A stretch of DNA of 9,873 bases, taken from the NCBI GenBank assembly GCA_900314345.1, contig OMUX01000364.1, positions 1 through 9,873 of the forward strand. The letters are read 5' to 3'. Position 1 is the stretch's first letter. Each line of letters begins with the position of its first letter. Both the position numbers and the translations under genes were made by a program. Below the pieces are notes generated by a model. It was not told where the DNA came from. It ran no database searches and saw nothing but the letters and a program-made list of their open reading frames with translations. This DNA comes from an uncultured Erysipelotrichaceae bacterium (GTDB taxonomy: Bacteria; Bacillota_I; Bacilli_A; Erysipelotrichales; Erysipelotrichaceae). Positions 1 to 5,278 of this stretch are shown here, one piece after another.

Positions 1-81
1 CATTGTACAGTTCATCTGTCTGACAGTTTTGAGCATCACCAGCCATTAAGCAGATACACGTCCGGTGATCACAAGACACGC

Positions 82-88
82 AAGGAGG
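82..88 (+). promoter_or_regulatory. Internal Shine-Dalgarno AAGGAGG before ATG 100
   Basis: This is a full anti-SD match 11 nt before the ATG at 100, inside a frame that stays open to the window edge. It is unchanged in copy 2 (417-423). It could permit translation of the C-terminal tail alone, but in this frame it also encodes Lys-Glu-Val, so its presence may be coincidental. Confidence 0.45.
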
Positions 89-99
89 TACAGAACACC

Positions 100-315
100 A
101 TGCGGGGCAAGGAAATCTATGTACCAGGCACCAAGCAGTATGACGAAGGAATCAAAGTAGGCAGAGAAGAAGGCAGAGAAGAAGGCAGAGAAGAAGGAGT
201 CCTCTCAACATTGCAGAGCCTTGTAGATGATGGCAGTATTTCTTATGAGAAGGCTGCTCAAACGGCTGGTATCAGTGTGGAAGCTTTCAAGAAACAGGTT
301 GCTGAACTGAAATAG
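100..315 (+). CDS. Short Rpn/PD-(D/E)XK-type C-terminal tail protein
   Basis: This 71-aa frame starts at an ATG with AAGGAGG at 82-88, 11 nt upstream. It has a charged helical part with three GREE repeats (about residues 21-33), then a compact tail with DDGSISYEKAAQTAGIS and AFKKQ (about 43-68). Tails of the type 'EGREEG...DG.IS.E.AA..AGIS.E.F' are common at the C-terminus of Rpn-family recombination-promoting nucleases / PDDEXK transposase-like proteins, and I base the call on that resemblance. No nuclease core is visible. The same frame is open back to position 1, so this may instead be the end of a longer gene beginning left of the window; in that case AAGGAGG simply encodes part of a Lys-Glu-Val run. 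It could be a remnant, an intact gene's end, or a separately translated C-terminal product. A degenerate second copy follows. Confidence 0.5.
   Translation: MRGKEIYVPGTKQYDEGIKVGREEGREEGREEGVLSTLQSLVDDGSISYEKAAQTAGISVEAFKKQVAELK
160..195 (+). repeat. 12-bp minisatellite, three units (Gly-Arg-Glu-Glu)
   Basis: Three perfect tandem copies of GGCAGAGAAGAA lie at 160-171, 172-183 and 184-195. They encode GREE three times without breaking the frame. Copy 2 of the larger repeat has one clear unit at the same place, so unit number varies between copies, as expected for slippage. Confidence 0.95.
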
Positions 316-335
316 CATCTGCTGGCAATGACGAT

Positions 336-500
336 CATTGTACAGTTCATCTGTCTGACAGTTTTGAGCATCACCAGCCATTAAGCAGATGCACGTCCGG
401 TGATCACAAGACACGCAAGGAGGTACAGAACACCATGCGAGGCAAGGAAATCTATGTATGAGGCACCAAGCAGTACGACAAAGGCGTGAAAACCGGCAGA
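336..500 (+). repeat. Direct repeat, copy 2
   Basis: This is the second copy of the segment at 1-200. It begins right after a 20-bp spacer (316-335) that follows the stop codon of the copy-1 frame. Nucleotide identity is nearly complete through 434, then drops. The junction with copy 1 suggests a tandem duplication of the tail region, followed by unequal decay. Confidence 0.93.
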
Positions 501-658
501 GAAGAAGGATTCGCCGAGGGCAGAGCTGAAAGTCATGCTGAAGTTTTACAATGCTTCAGCGTCTTATTAACAAAGGAACAATTACGGCCGAGGATGCAGC
601 TAAGGTTTCCGGCATCAGTGCAGAAGCTTTCAGGAAGCAGGCTGCTGAGCCGAAATAA
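435..658 (+). pseudogene. Broken second copy of the Rpn-type tail gene
   Basis: It starts like copy 1 (ATG at 435, AAGGAGG at 417-423) but codon 9 is TGA (459-461) where copy 1 has CCA. Reading on past that stop gives a GREEG-type charged stretch and then EVLQ. Near 553-558 the frame must shift to recover the rest, which reads LQRLINKGTITAEDAA, then VSGISAEAFRKQ and a stop at 656-658. That is clearly parallel to the copy-1 ending (LQSLVDDGSISYEKAA...). Two independent lesions make this a pseudogene. The tail differs from copy 1 at many residues, so the copies are not a very recent duplicate in this part. Confidence 0.8.
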
Positions 659-697
659 TTCCTCCTTCCGATCACCAGGAATACATTAACGAACAGA

Positions 698-756
698 AAA
701 AGCATATTGGCTGAACAGCATCGTGTACGCTGTGCTGACCAATATGCTTTCTTTCT
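698..756 (-). terminator. Hairpin terminator after the ybaK-like gene
   Basis: The perfect 12-bp arms AAAGCATATTGG (699-710) and CCAATATGCTTT (739-750) enclose a 28-nt loop that can itself pair ACAGC with GCTGT. On the minus strand the stem follows the TAA at 757-759 at once and runs into a T-rich tract (plus-strand A run at 697-701). A pyrimidine-rich tract on the other side means it could also stop plus-strand transcription. Confidence 0.75.
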
Positions 757-1236
757 TTACTGCTCTTCTTCCGGCATCTTCGTAACATCGATCCAGTTGT
801 AGCAGCCGCTGTATTCCTGCAGTTCATCGATCGTGACGCATATTGCAGAATTAATGCTGCCGCAGGCAGGATAGACCTTATCAAACTTCTTCAGGGATTC
901 GTCAAGGTACACTTCCACACCTTCCGGAAGACCAAAGGGACATACACCCCCGATGGGATGGCTGGTACGCTGTACCACTTCATCTCCCTTGAGCATCTTT
1001 GCCTTGGCATGGAAGAAACCCTTGTATTTGTGGTTGTCGATCCTTGCTGTACCGGCCATGACGATGACAACCGTCCTTCCATCCACATCAAATGCCATGG
1101 TCTTGCAGATCTCCTCCGGTCTGCAGTGCAGATCCTCAGCCGCAAGATCCACCGTGGCACTGCTGGATTCAAACTCCAGGATCCTTGTATCCGCCCCGAA
1201 CTTCTTCAGGGATTCCCTGACACTTTCCAAAGACAT
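757..1236 (-). CDS. YbaK/ProX-family aminoacyl-tRNA deacylase
   Basis: The 159-aa product is a single YbaK/aminoacyl-tRNA-editing domain (COG2606-like) of normal length. Members hydrolyse misacylated tRNA, typically Cys-tRNA(Pro) or Ala-tRNA(Pro), in the cytosol. Recognisable blocks are SATVDLAA (26-33), an ICKTMAF segment with the conserved lysine (Lys45), ARIDNHKYK (64-72), HPIGGVCPFGLP (93-104) and VYPACGSINSAI (121-132); the last two hold the Gly-rich loops typical of the fold. The start is supported by AAAAGGAG about 8 nt upstream on the minus strand. It lies 48 bp downstream of the SnoaL-like gene on the same strand and is probably co-transcribed, with a hairpin terminator straight after its stop. 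The exact tRNA substrate cannot be read from sequence. I leave the gene symbol empty because ybaK, ebsC and proX-type members are hard to separate. Confidence 0.9.
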   Translation of the reverse strand: MSLESVRESLKKFGADTRILEFESSSATVDLAAEDLHCRPEEICKTMAFDVDGRTVVIVMAGTARIDNHKYKGFFHAKAKMLKGDEVVQRTSHPIGGVCPFGLPEGVEVYLDESLKKFDKVYPACGSINSAICVTIDELQEYSGCYNWIDVTKMPEEEQ

Positions 1237-1284
1237 GTTTCCATCTCCTTTTGGGAAGTGTTATACGCCGGAGTATGCATTCCG

Positions 1285-2229
1285 TCAAATGATCAGAACC
1301 TGATCGATGGTCTTCCCATCCTCAGAGAAGTGCAGGAACTCCATGGTATCCCTGACATCATCCTCACCGAAGACAGACCAGAAGTGGACAGCAGCCCAGT
1401 CGGCGTTGACAAGGATGGAGTCAATGCGTATCTTTCTTTCCTTCTCAAGTGCCGGACGGTTCTGCATCTCTTCCAGGGTCAGATCCTTTTCATGGACATT
1501 GAAGGATCCGTTCTTTGCAAGGATCTTGTTCGTATATGCCCTGTAGGCTTCTGCGCCCCTGTTCCAGGCATCAATCAGACGCAGAACCCTATCCTTCATG
1601 TTCTTTCCTGCCTCCGTGGAAACACTTGTCGGATAGAGCACAGGATACTTCTCATTGAGATCCTCTGTTTCCAGGAGTACGGTATGCAGGAGTTCATCCA
1701 TTGCCCTGTTCTGAGCTTCCTGTTCTTCCGGTGTCTGGAAGTGCATCATCATCGGGTAGGCGGCGTCCTTCACACCGCCCCAGCCTTCTACAACCTTGGC
1801 ACCATGTACGCCATGATCCGCGAACCTGACGAACTCCGTGACAACGAAGGTGCTGGCCTTTCCGGTTCTTCTGTCCGTATTGGTTGTGGTGTAGCGGATG
1901 GCTGTCCAGTCATCGTTGAACACCATGTTGGTGAAGGCTCCCAGCTGCATGTCCATGGCACTCAGGCTGACGTTCATGGCCTGCTGGTACTCTGCCAGGG
2001 TCAGGTGTGCACCATGCACGTTGTATAGGCTTTCCGGTGTATACAGCACCTCACCCCAGTGCTTCCAGGCATCAAAGCCCATGTTCCAGACATTGAATCC
2101 GTTGAGCAGTCTGTTCTGTACTTTCCTTGCAAGATCTGTCTCCGCCGGTGTTTCATACTTCACCGGAAACTTCTTCAGGAGCTCCTCTGTCGGTACGTTG
2201 TATCTTTCTTCCATATCAATGCATGTCAT
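1285..2229 (-). CDS. Tandem SnoaL/NTF2-like two-domain protein
   Basis: This 314-aa soluble protein has no signal peptide or membrane segment. It contains two copies of one domain. Repeat A (about 49-153) has YNVHGAHLTLAEYQ (69-82) and NDDWTAIRY (105-113). Repeat B (about 222-314) has FNVHEKDLTLEEMQ (243-256) and NADWAAVHF (275-283). The pattern of a helical start, W..G...A, an NVH loop, then DW.A..Y followed by a TEF or MEFL strand, fits SnoaL-like / NTF2-fold proteins (polyketide cyclase, ester cyclase or ketosteroid isomerase relatives). These bind small hydrophobic ligands; the reaction here is unknown. The frame stays open 63 codons further upstream, but I chose this ATG because AAAAAGGAG lies 11 nt before it and the upstream residues do not fit the domain. 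It is first in a probable pair with the YbaK-like gene and divergent from a decayed HxlR regulator. Confidence 0.72.
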   Translation of the reverse strand: MTCIDMEERYNVPTEELLKKFPVKYETPAETDLARKVQNRLLNGFNVWNMGFDAWKHWGEVLYTPESLYNVHGAHLTLAEYQQAMNVSLSAMDMQLGAFTNMVFNDDWTAIRYTTTNTDRRTGKASTFVVTEFVRFADHGVHGAKVVEGWGGVKDAAYPMMMHFQTPEEQEAQNRAMDELLHTVLLETEDLNEKYPVLYPTSVSTEAGKNMKDRVLRLIDAWNRGAEAYRAYTNKILAKNGSFNVHEKDLTLEEMQNRPALEKERKIRIDSILVNADWAAVHFWSVFGEDDVRDTMEFLHFSEDGKTIDQVLII

Positions 2230-2249
2230 ATTCTTTTCTTCTCCTTTTT

Positions 2250-2310
2250 CTTCTGACAGACAAAGAATATGGAAACAACGTAAACCCACGGTAAACAGTA
2301 TGAACTTTTC
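2250..2310 (-). promoter_or_regulatory. Possible promoter region of the SnoaL-like gene
   Basis: On the minus strand, GTTTAC occurs twice 12 nt apart (GTTTACCGTGGGTTTACG), followed by a CATATTCT that could act as a -10 element. A -35-like TTTACC would sit 20 nt from TATTCT, longer than the usual 17. Extended spacers are typical of MerR-activated promoters, but no regulator is visible, so this is only a candidate. Confidence 0.25.
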
Positions 2311-2355
2311 CGGAAAAATCAGCCTCTGCCTGATGCAAAGACTGATTTCCTGTAT

Positions 2356-2578
2356 CAATTCAATGAGATGCAGAAATATATCGGCACAATCGCATAAAAC
2401 TTTGAGTACCACACTCAAGCAGCTGGAAGCGGATCATCTGATCCACCGCGAAGAATACCCGCAGATTCCGCCAAAAGTCGAGTACAGTCTCACCGATAAG
2501 GGGAAGTCTCTGATACCCATCCTTGATCAGATGTGCAGCCGGGGTGACAACCACAGGAATCAGCCGCCTGGTCTGTGA
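2356..2578 (+). pseudogene. Decayed HxlR-family transcriptional regulator
   Basis: Two adjacent frames together give a winged-helix HxlR signature. Positions 2356-2391 read QFNEMQKYIGTI. From 2390, in another frame, the sequence reads SHKTLSTTLKQLEADHLIHR, then EEYPQIPPKVEYSLTDKGKS and LIPILDQMC, ending at TGA 2576-2578. Intact members read 'RFNELQR.I.GISHKTLS..L..LE.DGLI.R..YP..PPKVEYSLT.KG..L.PIL..MC.WG'. One missing base near 2389-2392 explains the frame change. The N-terminal third, with the expected GGKW motif, is not recognisable beyond a faint GK..L.LM near 2310, and the conserved Trp after the Cys is Arg. HxlR proteins often control a divergent neighbour, here the SnoaL-like gene; this copy should be non-functional. 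Confidence 0.8.
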
Positions 2579-2581
2579 CGC

Positions 2582-2614
2582 AAAGATGTGCGGCGTTGCA
2601 CAAGCACACATCTT
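2582..2614 (-). terminator. Hairpin between response regulator and HxlR remnant
   Basis: The perfect 9-bp arms AAAGATGTG (2582-2590) and CACATCTTT (2606-2614) lie directly after the response regulator stop (2615-2617). An alternative inner pairing TGTGC/GCACA exists. The T tract on either side is short, so it is a plausible but weak terminator that could serve both converging units. Confidence 0.55.
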
Positions 2615-3292
2615 TCAGTCTTTGTGAATCACACCCTTGTAGCCAAGTCCGCGCAGCGTAACGATCTCGAATTCGTTCCAGCCGGCAAACCTTGTTCTGA
2701 GACGATTCACATGTGTCTTGATCGTTCTTTCATCACTGTTGCTTTCAAGACCCCAGACCTTGTCCAGAAGCTGATCCTTTGTGAAAATCTGTCCGGGAGA
2801 GGAAAGAAGGAAGAAGAGCAGATCAAATTCCTTGGCCGGAAGCTGGATGCTTGTGCCATCGCTTCTTGATACGGTATAGCTGCTCTGATCCAGTACGGCA
2901 TCCCCTGCCTGGATCTTCCTGCTTGCGGCAATGCCTGCTCTTCTGAGCAATGCATTGATATGCCACAGCAGTTCTTCATACTGCACCGGCTTTGTCAGAT
3001 AGTCGTCAATGCCTGATTCAAAACCTTCCCGCTTGTCCTCAAAGCTGTCTTTGGCGGTCAGGAAAATCACCGGTACATCCTGCTTATAGTTCCGCAATGC
3101 ACGCACCATTTCATACCCGTCCATCTTCGGCATCATGACATCCGCCAGAATCAGATCCACAGGCTTCTGATAGAAAATGTCAATTGCCTGCTGACCATCC
3201 TCTGCTGTCAGAACATCAAAGTACGGCTGCAGTCTTGCCTGTGTCAGGACCCCGGTATTCCGGTCATCCTCCACCACAAGTATCGTTGCCAT
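2615..3292 (-). CDS. OmpR/PhoB-family response regulator
   Basis: The 225-aa product has a receiver domain (about 1-118) with the acidic pair Glu8/Asp9/Asp10, phospho-acceptor Asp51 in LILADVMMPKMDG, Thr79 in FLTAKD and Lys101 in LTKP. A winged-helix DNA-binding domain (about 125-222) follows, with LPAKEFDLLFFL, VWG, RTIKTHVNRLR and RGLGYKG. All key residues are present, so it should be a phosphorylation-controlled transcription factor. Two starts compete. A TTG at 3298 overlaps the kinase stop, but the ATG at 3292 has a full AAGGAGG 7 nt upstream and begins the usual MATILVVEDD, so I use 3292. That SD lies inside the last kinase codons, giving tight coupling to the sensor. Targets cannot be deduced; the flanking patatin/dehydratase operon is the obvious candidate. 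Confidence 0.95.
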   Translation of the reverse strand: MATILVVEDDRNTGVLTQARLQPYFDVLTAEDGQQAIDIFYQKPVDLILADVMMPKMDGYEMVRALRNYKQDVPVIFLTAKDSFEDKREGFESGIDDYLTKPVQYEELLWHINALLRRAGIAASRKIQAGDAVLDQSSYTVSRSDGTSIQLPAKEFDLLFFLLSSPGQIFTKDQLLDKVWGLESNSDERTIKTHVNRLRTRFAGWNEFEIVTLRGLGYKGVIHKD

Positions 3293-3294
3293 GG

Positions 3295-4320
3295 TCAAGC
3301 CTCCTTCGGCAGCCTGACGGTGAATGTGCTGACTTTTCTGTATTCACTCTGTACCTCTATGGATCCATGACACAGCTGTACGATCTTCTGCGCGATGGAT
3401 AAACCCAGTCCGAGTCCCTTTCCGGAATGGGACTGATCCGCCTGCCAGTAGCGTTCAAAGACATGGGCACACTGCTCCTGTGTCATGCCGATGCCGCTGT
3501 CCTTGACGGAGAAGACAATATTGTTTTCCGCTGTCTTCAGGGTTACTGCAATCGTTCCGTTTTCCGGTGTATACTTCACGGCATTGCTGATGAGGTTGAT
3601 CCAGACATGCGCCATCATTTCCTTATTGCCGTTATATTCCGTCTTTTCAAGATCAACCAGCATGTCGATGTTCTTCTTCTCCCATGCATCGGAAAGAAGA
3701 ATGATCTCCTGACGGATCTGATCATCCAGGGCGTATGTCTGCACATCATTGATCTCAACGGCAGTATCCAGTCTGGACATCAGCATCGTATCCTTGGACA
3801 GTCTTGCCAGGCGGTCGGATTCATCCGCGATGATCTGCAGGTATTCCTTCTGCCGCGCAGGAGGAACATCCTGTGTGAGCAGCAGATTGGCAAAGCCGTT
3901 GATGGAGACGATCGGTGTTTTGAACTCATGGGAGAAGTTTCCCGTGAAATCCTTCCGCAGGGTTTCCACGCTGCCGAGCTTTTCCGCCATCCGGTTGAAG
4001 GCGGAAGCCACTTCGGCAAACGGCGCCATGTCATCTTCTTCCAGGCGGATGCTGTAATCTCCGTCGGAGACCTTCCGGATCGCGCTGTTGATCATCTCTT
4101 CCTTCTTCACAAGATTCCTGCTCATGAAGAAAGTAAACAGTTCCATCATCATGCCCATCGGCACAAGCATTCCCAGGGCAACCAGCGGATCAATATAGGT
4201 GGATGTAAGATGAAACGTATTGTTACCCCAGATGATCAGCTCGCTGGCCATGATGGAAAGCGCCGCCGGTACGATGGAGACAAGTGCGAACCATCGGGAA
4301 AGCGTATTATTCTTCTTCAT
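3295..4320 (-). CDS. Sensor histidine kinase with short extracytoplasmic loop
   Basis: The 341-aa kinase has two N-terminal membrane segments (about 11-31 and 45-67) joined by only ~14 residues, a HAMP linker (about 68-118), a HisKA dimerisation helix with His131 in NFSHEFKTPI, and a HATPase_c domain. The latter shows the N box (HVWINLISNAVKY, about 238-250), G1 box (DSGIGM, 274-279), F box (FERYW) and G2 box (GKGLGLGLS, 300-308). All catalytic boxes look intact. The minimal loop leaves no room for an extracellular sensor domain, as in intramembrane-sensing kinases that respond to envelope stress or a membrane partner. The start is backed by GGAGG 7 nt upstream. It is followed by its response regulator with overlapping ends. 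No BceAB-type transporter is in the window; the upstream neighbour is a patatin gene. Confidence 0.93.
   Translation of the reverse strand: MKKNNTLSRWFALVSIVPAALSIMASELIIWGNNTFHLTSTYIDPLVALGMLVPMGMMMELFTFFMSRNLVKKEEMINSAIRKVSDGDYSIRLEEDDMAPFAEVASAFNRMAEKLGSVETLRKDFTGNFSHEFKTPIVSINGFANLLLTQDVPPARQKEYLQIIADESDRLARLSKDTMLMSRLDTAVEINDVQTYALDDQIRQEIILLSDAWEKKNIDMLVDLEKTEYNGNKEMMAHVWINLISNAVKYTPENGTIAVTLKTAENNIVFSVKDSGIGMTQEQCAHVFERYWQADQSHSGKGLGLGLSIAQKIVQLCHGSIEVQSEYRKVSTFTVRLPKEA
3300..3306 (-). promoter_or_regulatory. Shine-Dalgarno that fixes the response regulator start
   Basis: AAGGAGG on the minus strand ends 7 nt before the ATG at 3292 and only 1 nt before the alternative TTG at 3298. It therefore favours the ATG. 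It lies within the last codons of the kinase gene. Confidence 0.8.
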
Positions 4321-4337
4321 AGGATTCCTCCGGAAAC

Positions 4338-4367
4338 AAAAAATGCCTGCATGAGACTGCAGACATT
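4338..4367 (-). terminator. Intrinsic terminator between patatin and kinase genes
   Basis: On the minus strand, AATGTCTGCA and TGCAGGCATT form a 10-bp stem (one G-U pair) around the loop GTCTCA, running into six T residues (plus-strand A4338-4343). It starts 5 nt after the patatin stop and ends about 17 nt before the kinase start. It should end or attenuate transcription of the dehydratase/patatin operon. Confidence 0.8.
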
Positions 4368-4370
4368 ATA
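4365..4370 (-). promoter_or_regulatory. TATAAT box, candidate -10 for the kinase operon
   Basis: A consensus TATAAT on the minus strand lies just after the patatin stop codon, and its last bases form part of the terminator's 5' arm. The hexamer 17 nt upstream (TATTTC) is a poor -35, so activity is uncertain. If used, the transcript would begin within the hairpin, separating kinase/regulator expression from the upstream operon. Confidence 0.35.
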
Positions 4371-4372
4371 TC

Positions 4373-5278
4373 TCATTCCGTGATGCCGAAATATGCCTTC
4401 ATGGCTTCCATGTCAGCCCTTGCATCGTTGTATCCGCGCCAGTACAGCTCGCCGAGCTTCTCCATGTTTCCTTCAAAGCGGCCGATGGTAACAGGCTCGG
4501 AAGGTGCAAGGACATGGATCCTTCCTTCCCTTTCCAGGGAGTCAATCCGGTCGAGGAGCAGGTTGTAGTTCGGGGCTTCCTCTTCCAGATCCCTTAACAG
4601 TTCCGGATACTTCCTGTATTCCGCACGGACAACATTCTTCACAGCAGATGGCGTCTTGCGGTACTTCCGGTCTCTGGTGCGGATGATCATGATCTTGTCA
4701 AAGTTCTGTTCCAGTGCCCAGTTCAGCGGGATCTTGCAGGCGATGCCGCCGTCAAGATACTTCCTGCCTTCCACTTCCACCGGTTCAGACACATAAGGGA
4801 CAGTGGCAGAGGCTCTGATTGCCTGGAACATGTCCGGTGTCTTTCCCTTTTCAAAGAAAGCATTCCTTCCGGTTTCGATGTCCGTGCCGGTGACCACAAA
4901 CCTTCTTGCGGGATCGTTGAAGGCTTCCTGATCCAGCGGCATGAGCTTTTCACTCTCGCTGAAGACAAACTGGAAACCGGTAATCCCATGGTTGTCGTGC
5001 AATGCGGTTCTTCCCATATATCTGTCATCATGACGGTAGGTCAGGTTGAACCTTGCGCTTCTTCCGATCTGTCCTGCAGCATAGGCAAGTCCGCTCATTG
5101 CACCGGCAGATACACCGATGGTTGTCTGGATGTTGACACCTTCCTGCATCATCGCATCGAGTGCGCCCTGGGTATAGATGCCTCTCCAGGCACCGCCTTC
5201 CAGGATCAGACATCCCGGTGTCAGCCCGCCGACGGCTTTTCCGGAAGGAATTTCATCCACTCTGCTGTATGTCTTCAT
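4373..5278 (-). CDS. Patatin-like phospholipase (RssA/YjjU type)
   Basis: The 301-aa product is a patatin-fold serine hydrolase of about the length of the bacterial COG4667-type group. The oxyanion-hole glycine motif LEGGAWRG is at 26-33, the nucleophile elbow GVSAGA at 55-60 (Ser57), and the second member of the Ser/Asp dyad in DGG at 176-178 (Asp176). No signal peptide is present, so it should act in the cytoplasm or on the inner membrane face as a phospholipase or acyl-ester hydrolase. Its substrate is unknown. The ATG overlaps the stop of the preceding dehydratase-related gene (ATGA), and GGAGG lies 7 nt upstream inside that gene, so translation is coupled but also has its own strong SD. 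It is the last gene of a three-gene operon, followed at once by an intrinsic terminator. Confidence 0.92.
   Translation of the reverse strand: MKTYSRVDEIPSGKAVGGLTPGCLILEGGAWRGIYTQGALDAMMQEGVNIQTTIGVSAGAMSGLAYAAGQIGRSARFNLTYRHDDRYMGRTALHDNHGITGFQFVFSESEKLMPLDQEAFNDPARRFVVTGTDIETGRNAFFEKGKTPDMFQAIRASATVPYVSEPVEVEGRKYLDGGIACKIPLNWALEQNFDKIMIIRTRDRKYRKTPSAVKNVVRAEYRKYPELLRDLEEEAPNYNLLLDRIDSLEREGRIHVLAPSEPVTIGRFEGNMEKLGELYWRGYNDARADMEAMKAYFGITE

Larger units (their letters stand above)
1..200 (+). repeat. Direct repeat, copy 1 (335-bp offset)
   Basis: This segment recurs 335 bp downstream. Positions 1-99 match 336-434 with one mismatch (A55 versus G390). From 100 to about 171 the match falls to 61 of 72 bases, and beyond that only the protein-level similarity is clear. 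The copy starts at the window edge, so its true left end is unknown. It contains an 11-nt interrupted palindrome (CTGTC-T-GACAG, 16-26) and an 8-nt palindrome (GTGATCAC, 65-72). Confidence 0.93.

Noticed and set aside
328..384. 18-codon hydrophobic open frame (ATG at 328, stop TAA) across the spacer and repeat copy 2
   Set aside because: It has no Shine-Dalgarno, its start lies in the spacer absent from the visible part of copy 1, and a frame this short is expected by chance.
205..414. 69-codon minus-strand open frame through the repeat junction
   Set aside because: It spans the junction of two copies of a plus-strand repeat, has no recognisable domain and no ribosome binding site, so it is likely fortuitous.
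1..660. CRISPR array or insertion sequence at the left edge
   Set aside because: There are only two long copies, with no short regular repeats and spacers, no terminal inverted repeats and no transposase core in view.
958..2028. Long open frame on the plus strand across the YbaK-like and SnoaL-like genes (356 codons)
   Set aside because: It lies antisense to two genes with clear families and ribosome binding sites, and its translation shows no domain-like pattern. It is a shadow of codon bias.
2230..2418. N-terminal extension of the SnoaL-like protein (63 more codons)
   Set aside because: The residues are hydrophobic and irregular, lie over the promoter region and the faint start of the HxlR remnant, and the ATG at 2229 has a Shine-Dalgarno.
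3427..4383. Plus-strand open frame of 318 codons over the kinase gene
   Set aside because: It is fully antisense to a histidine kinase with every catalytic box intact; the His/Ile-rich translation is a mirror artefact.
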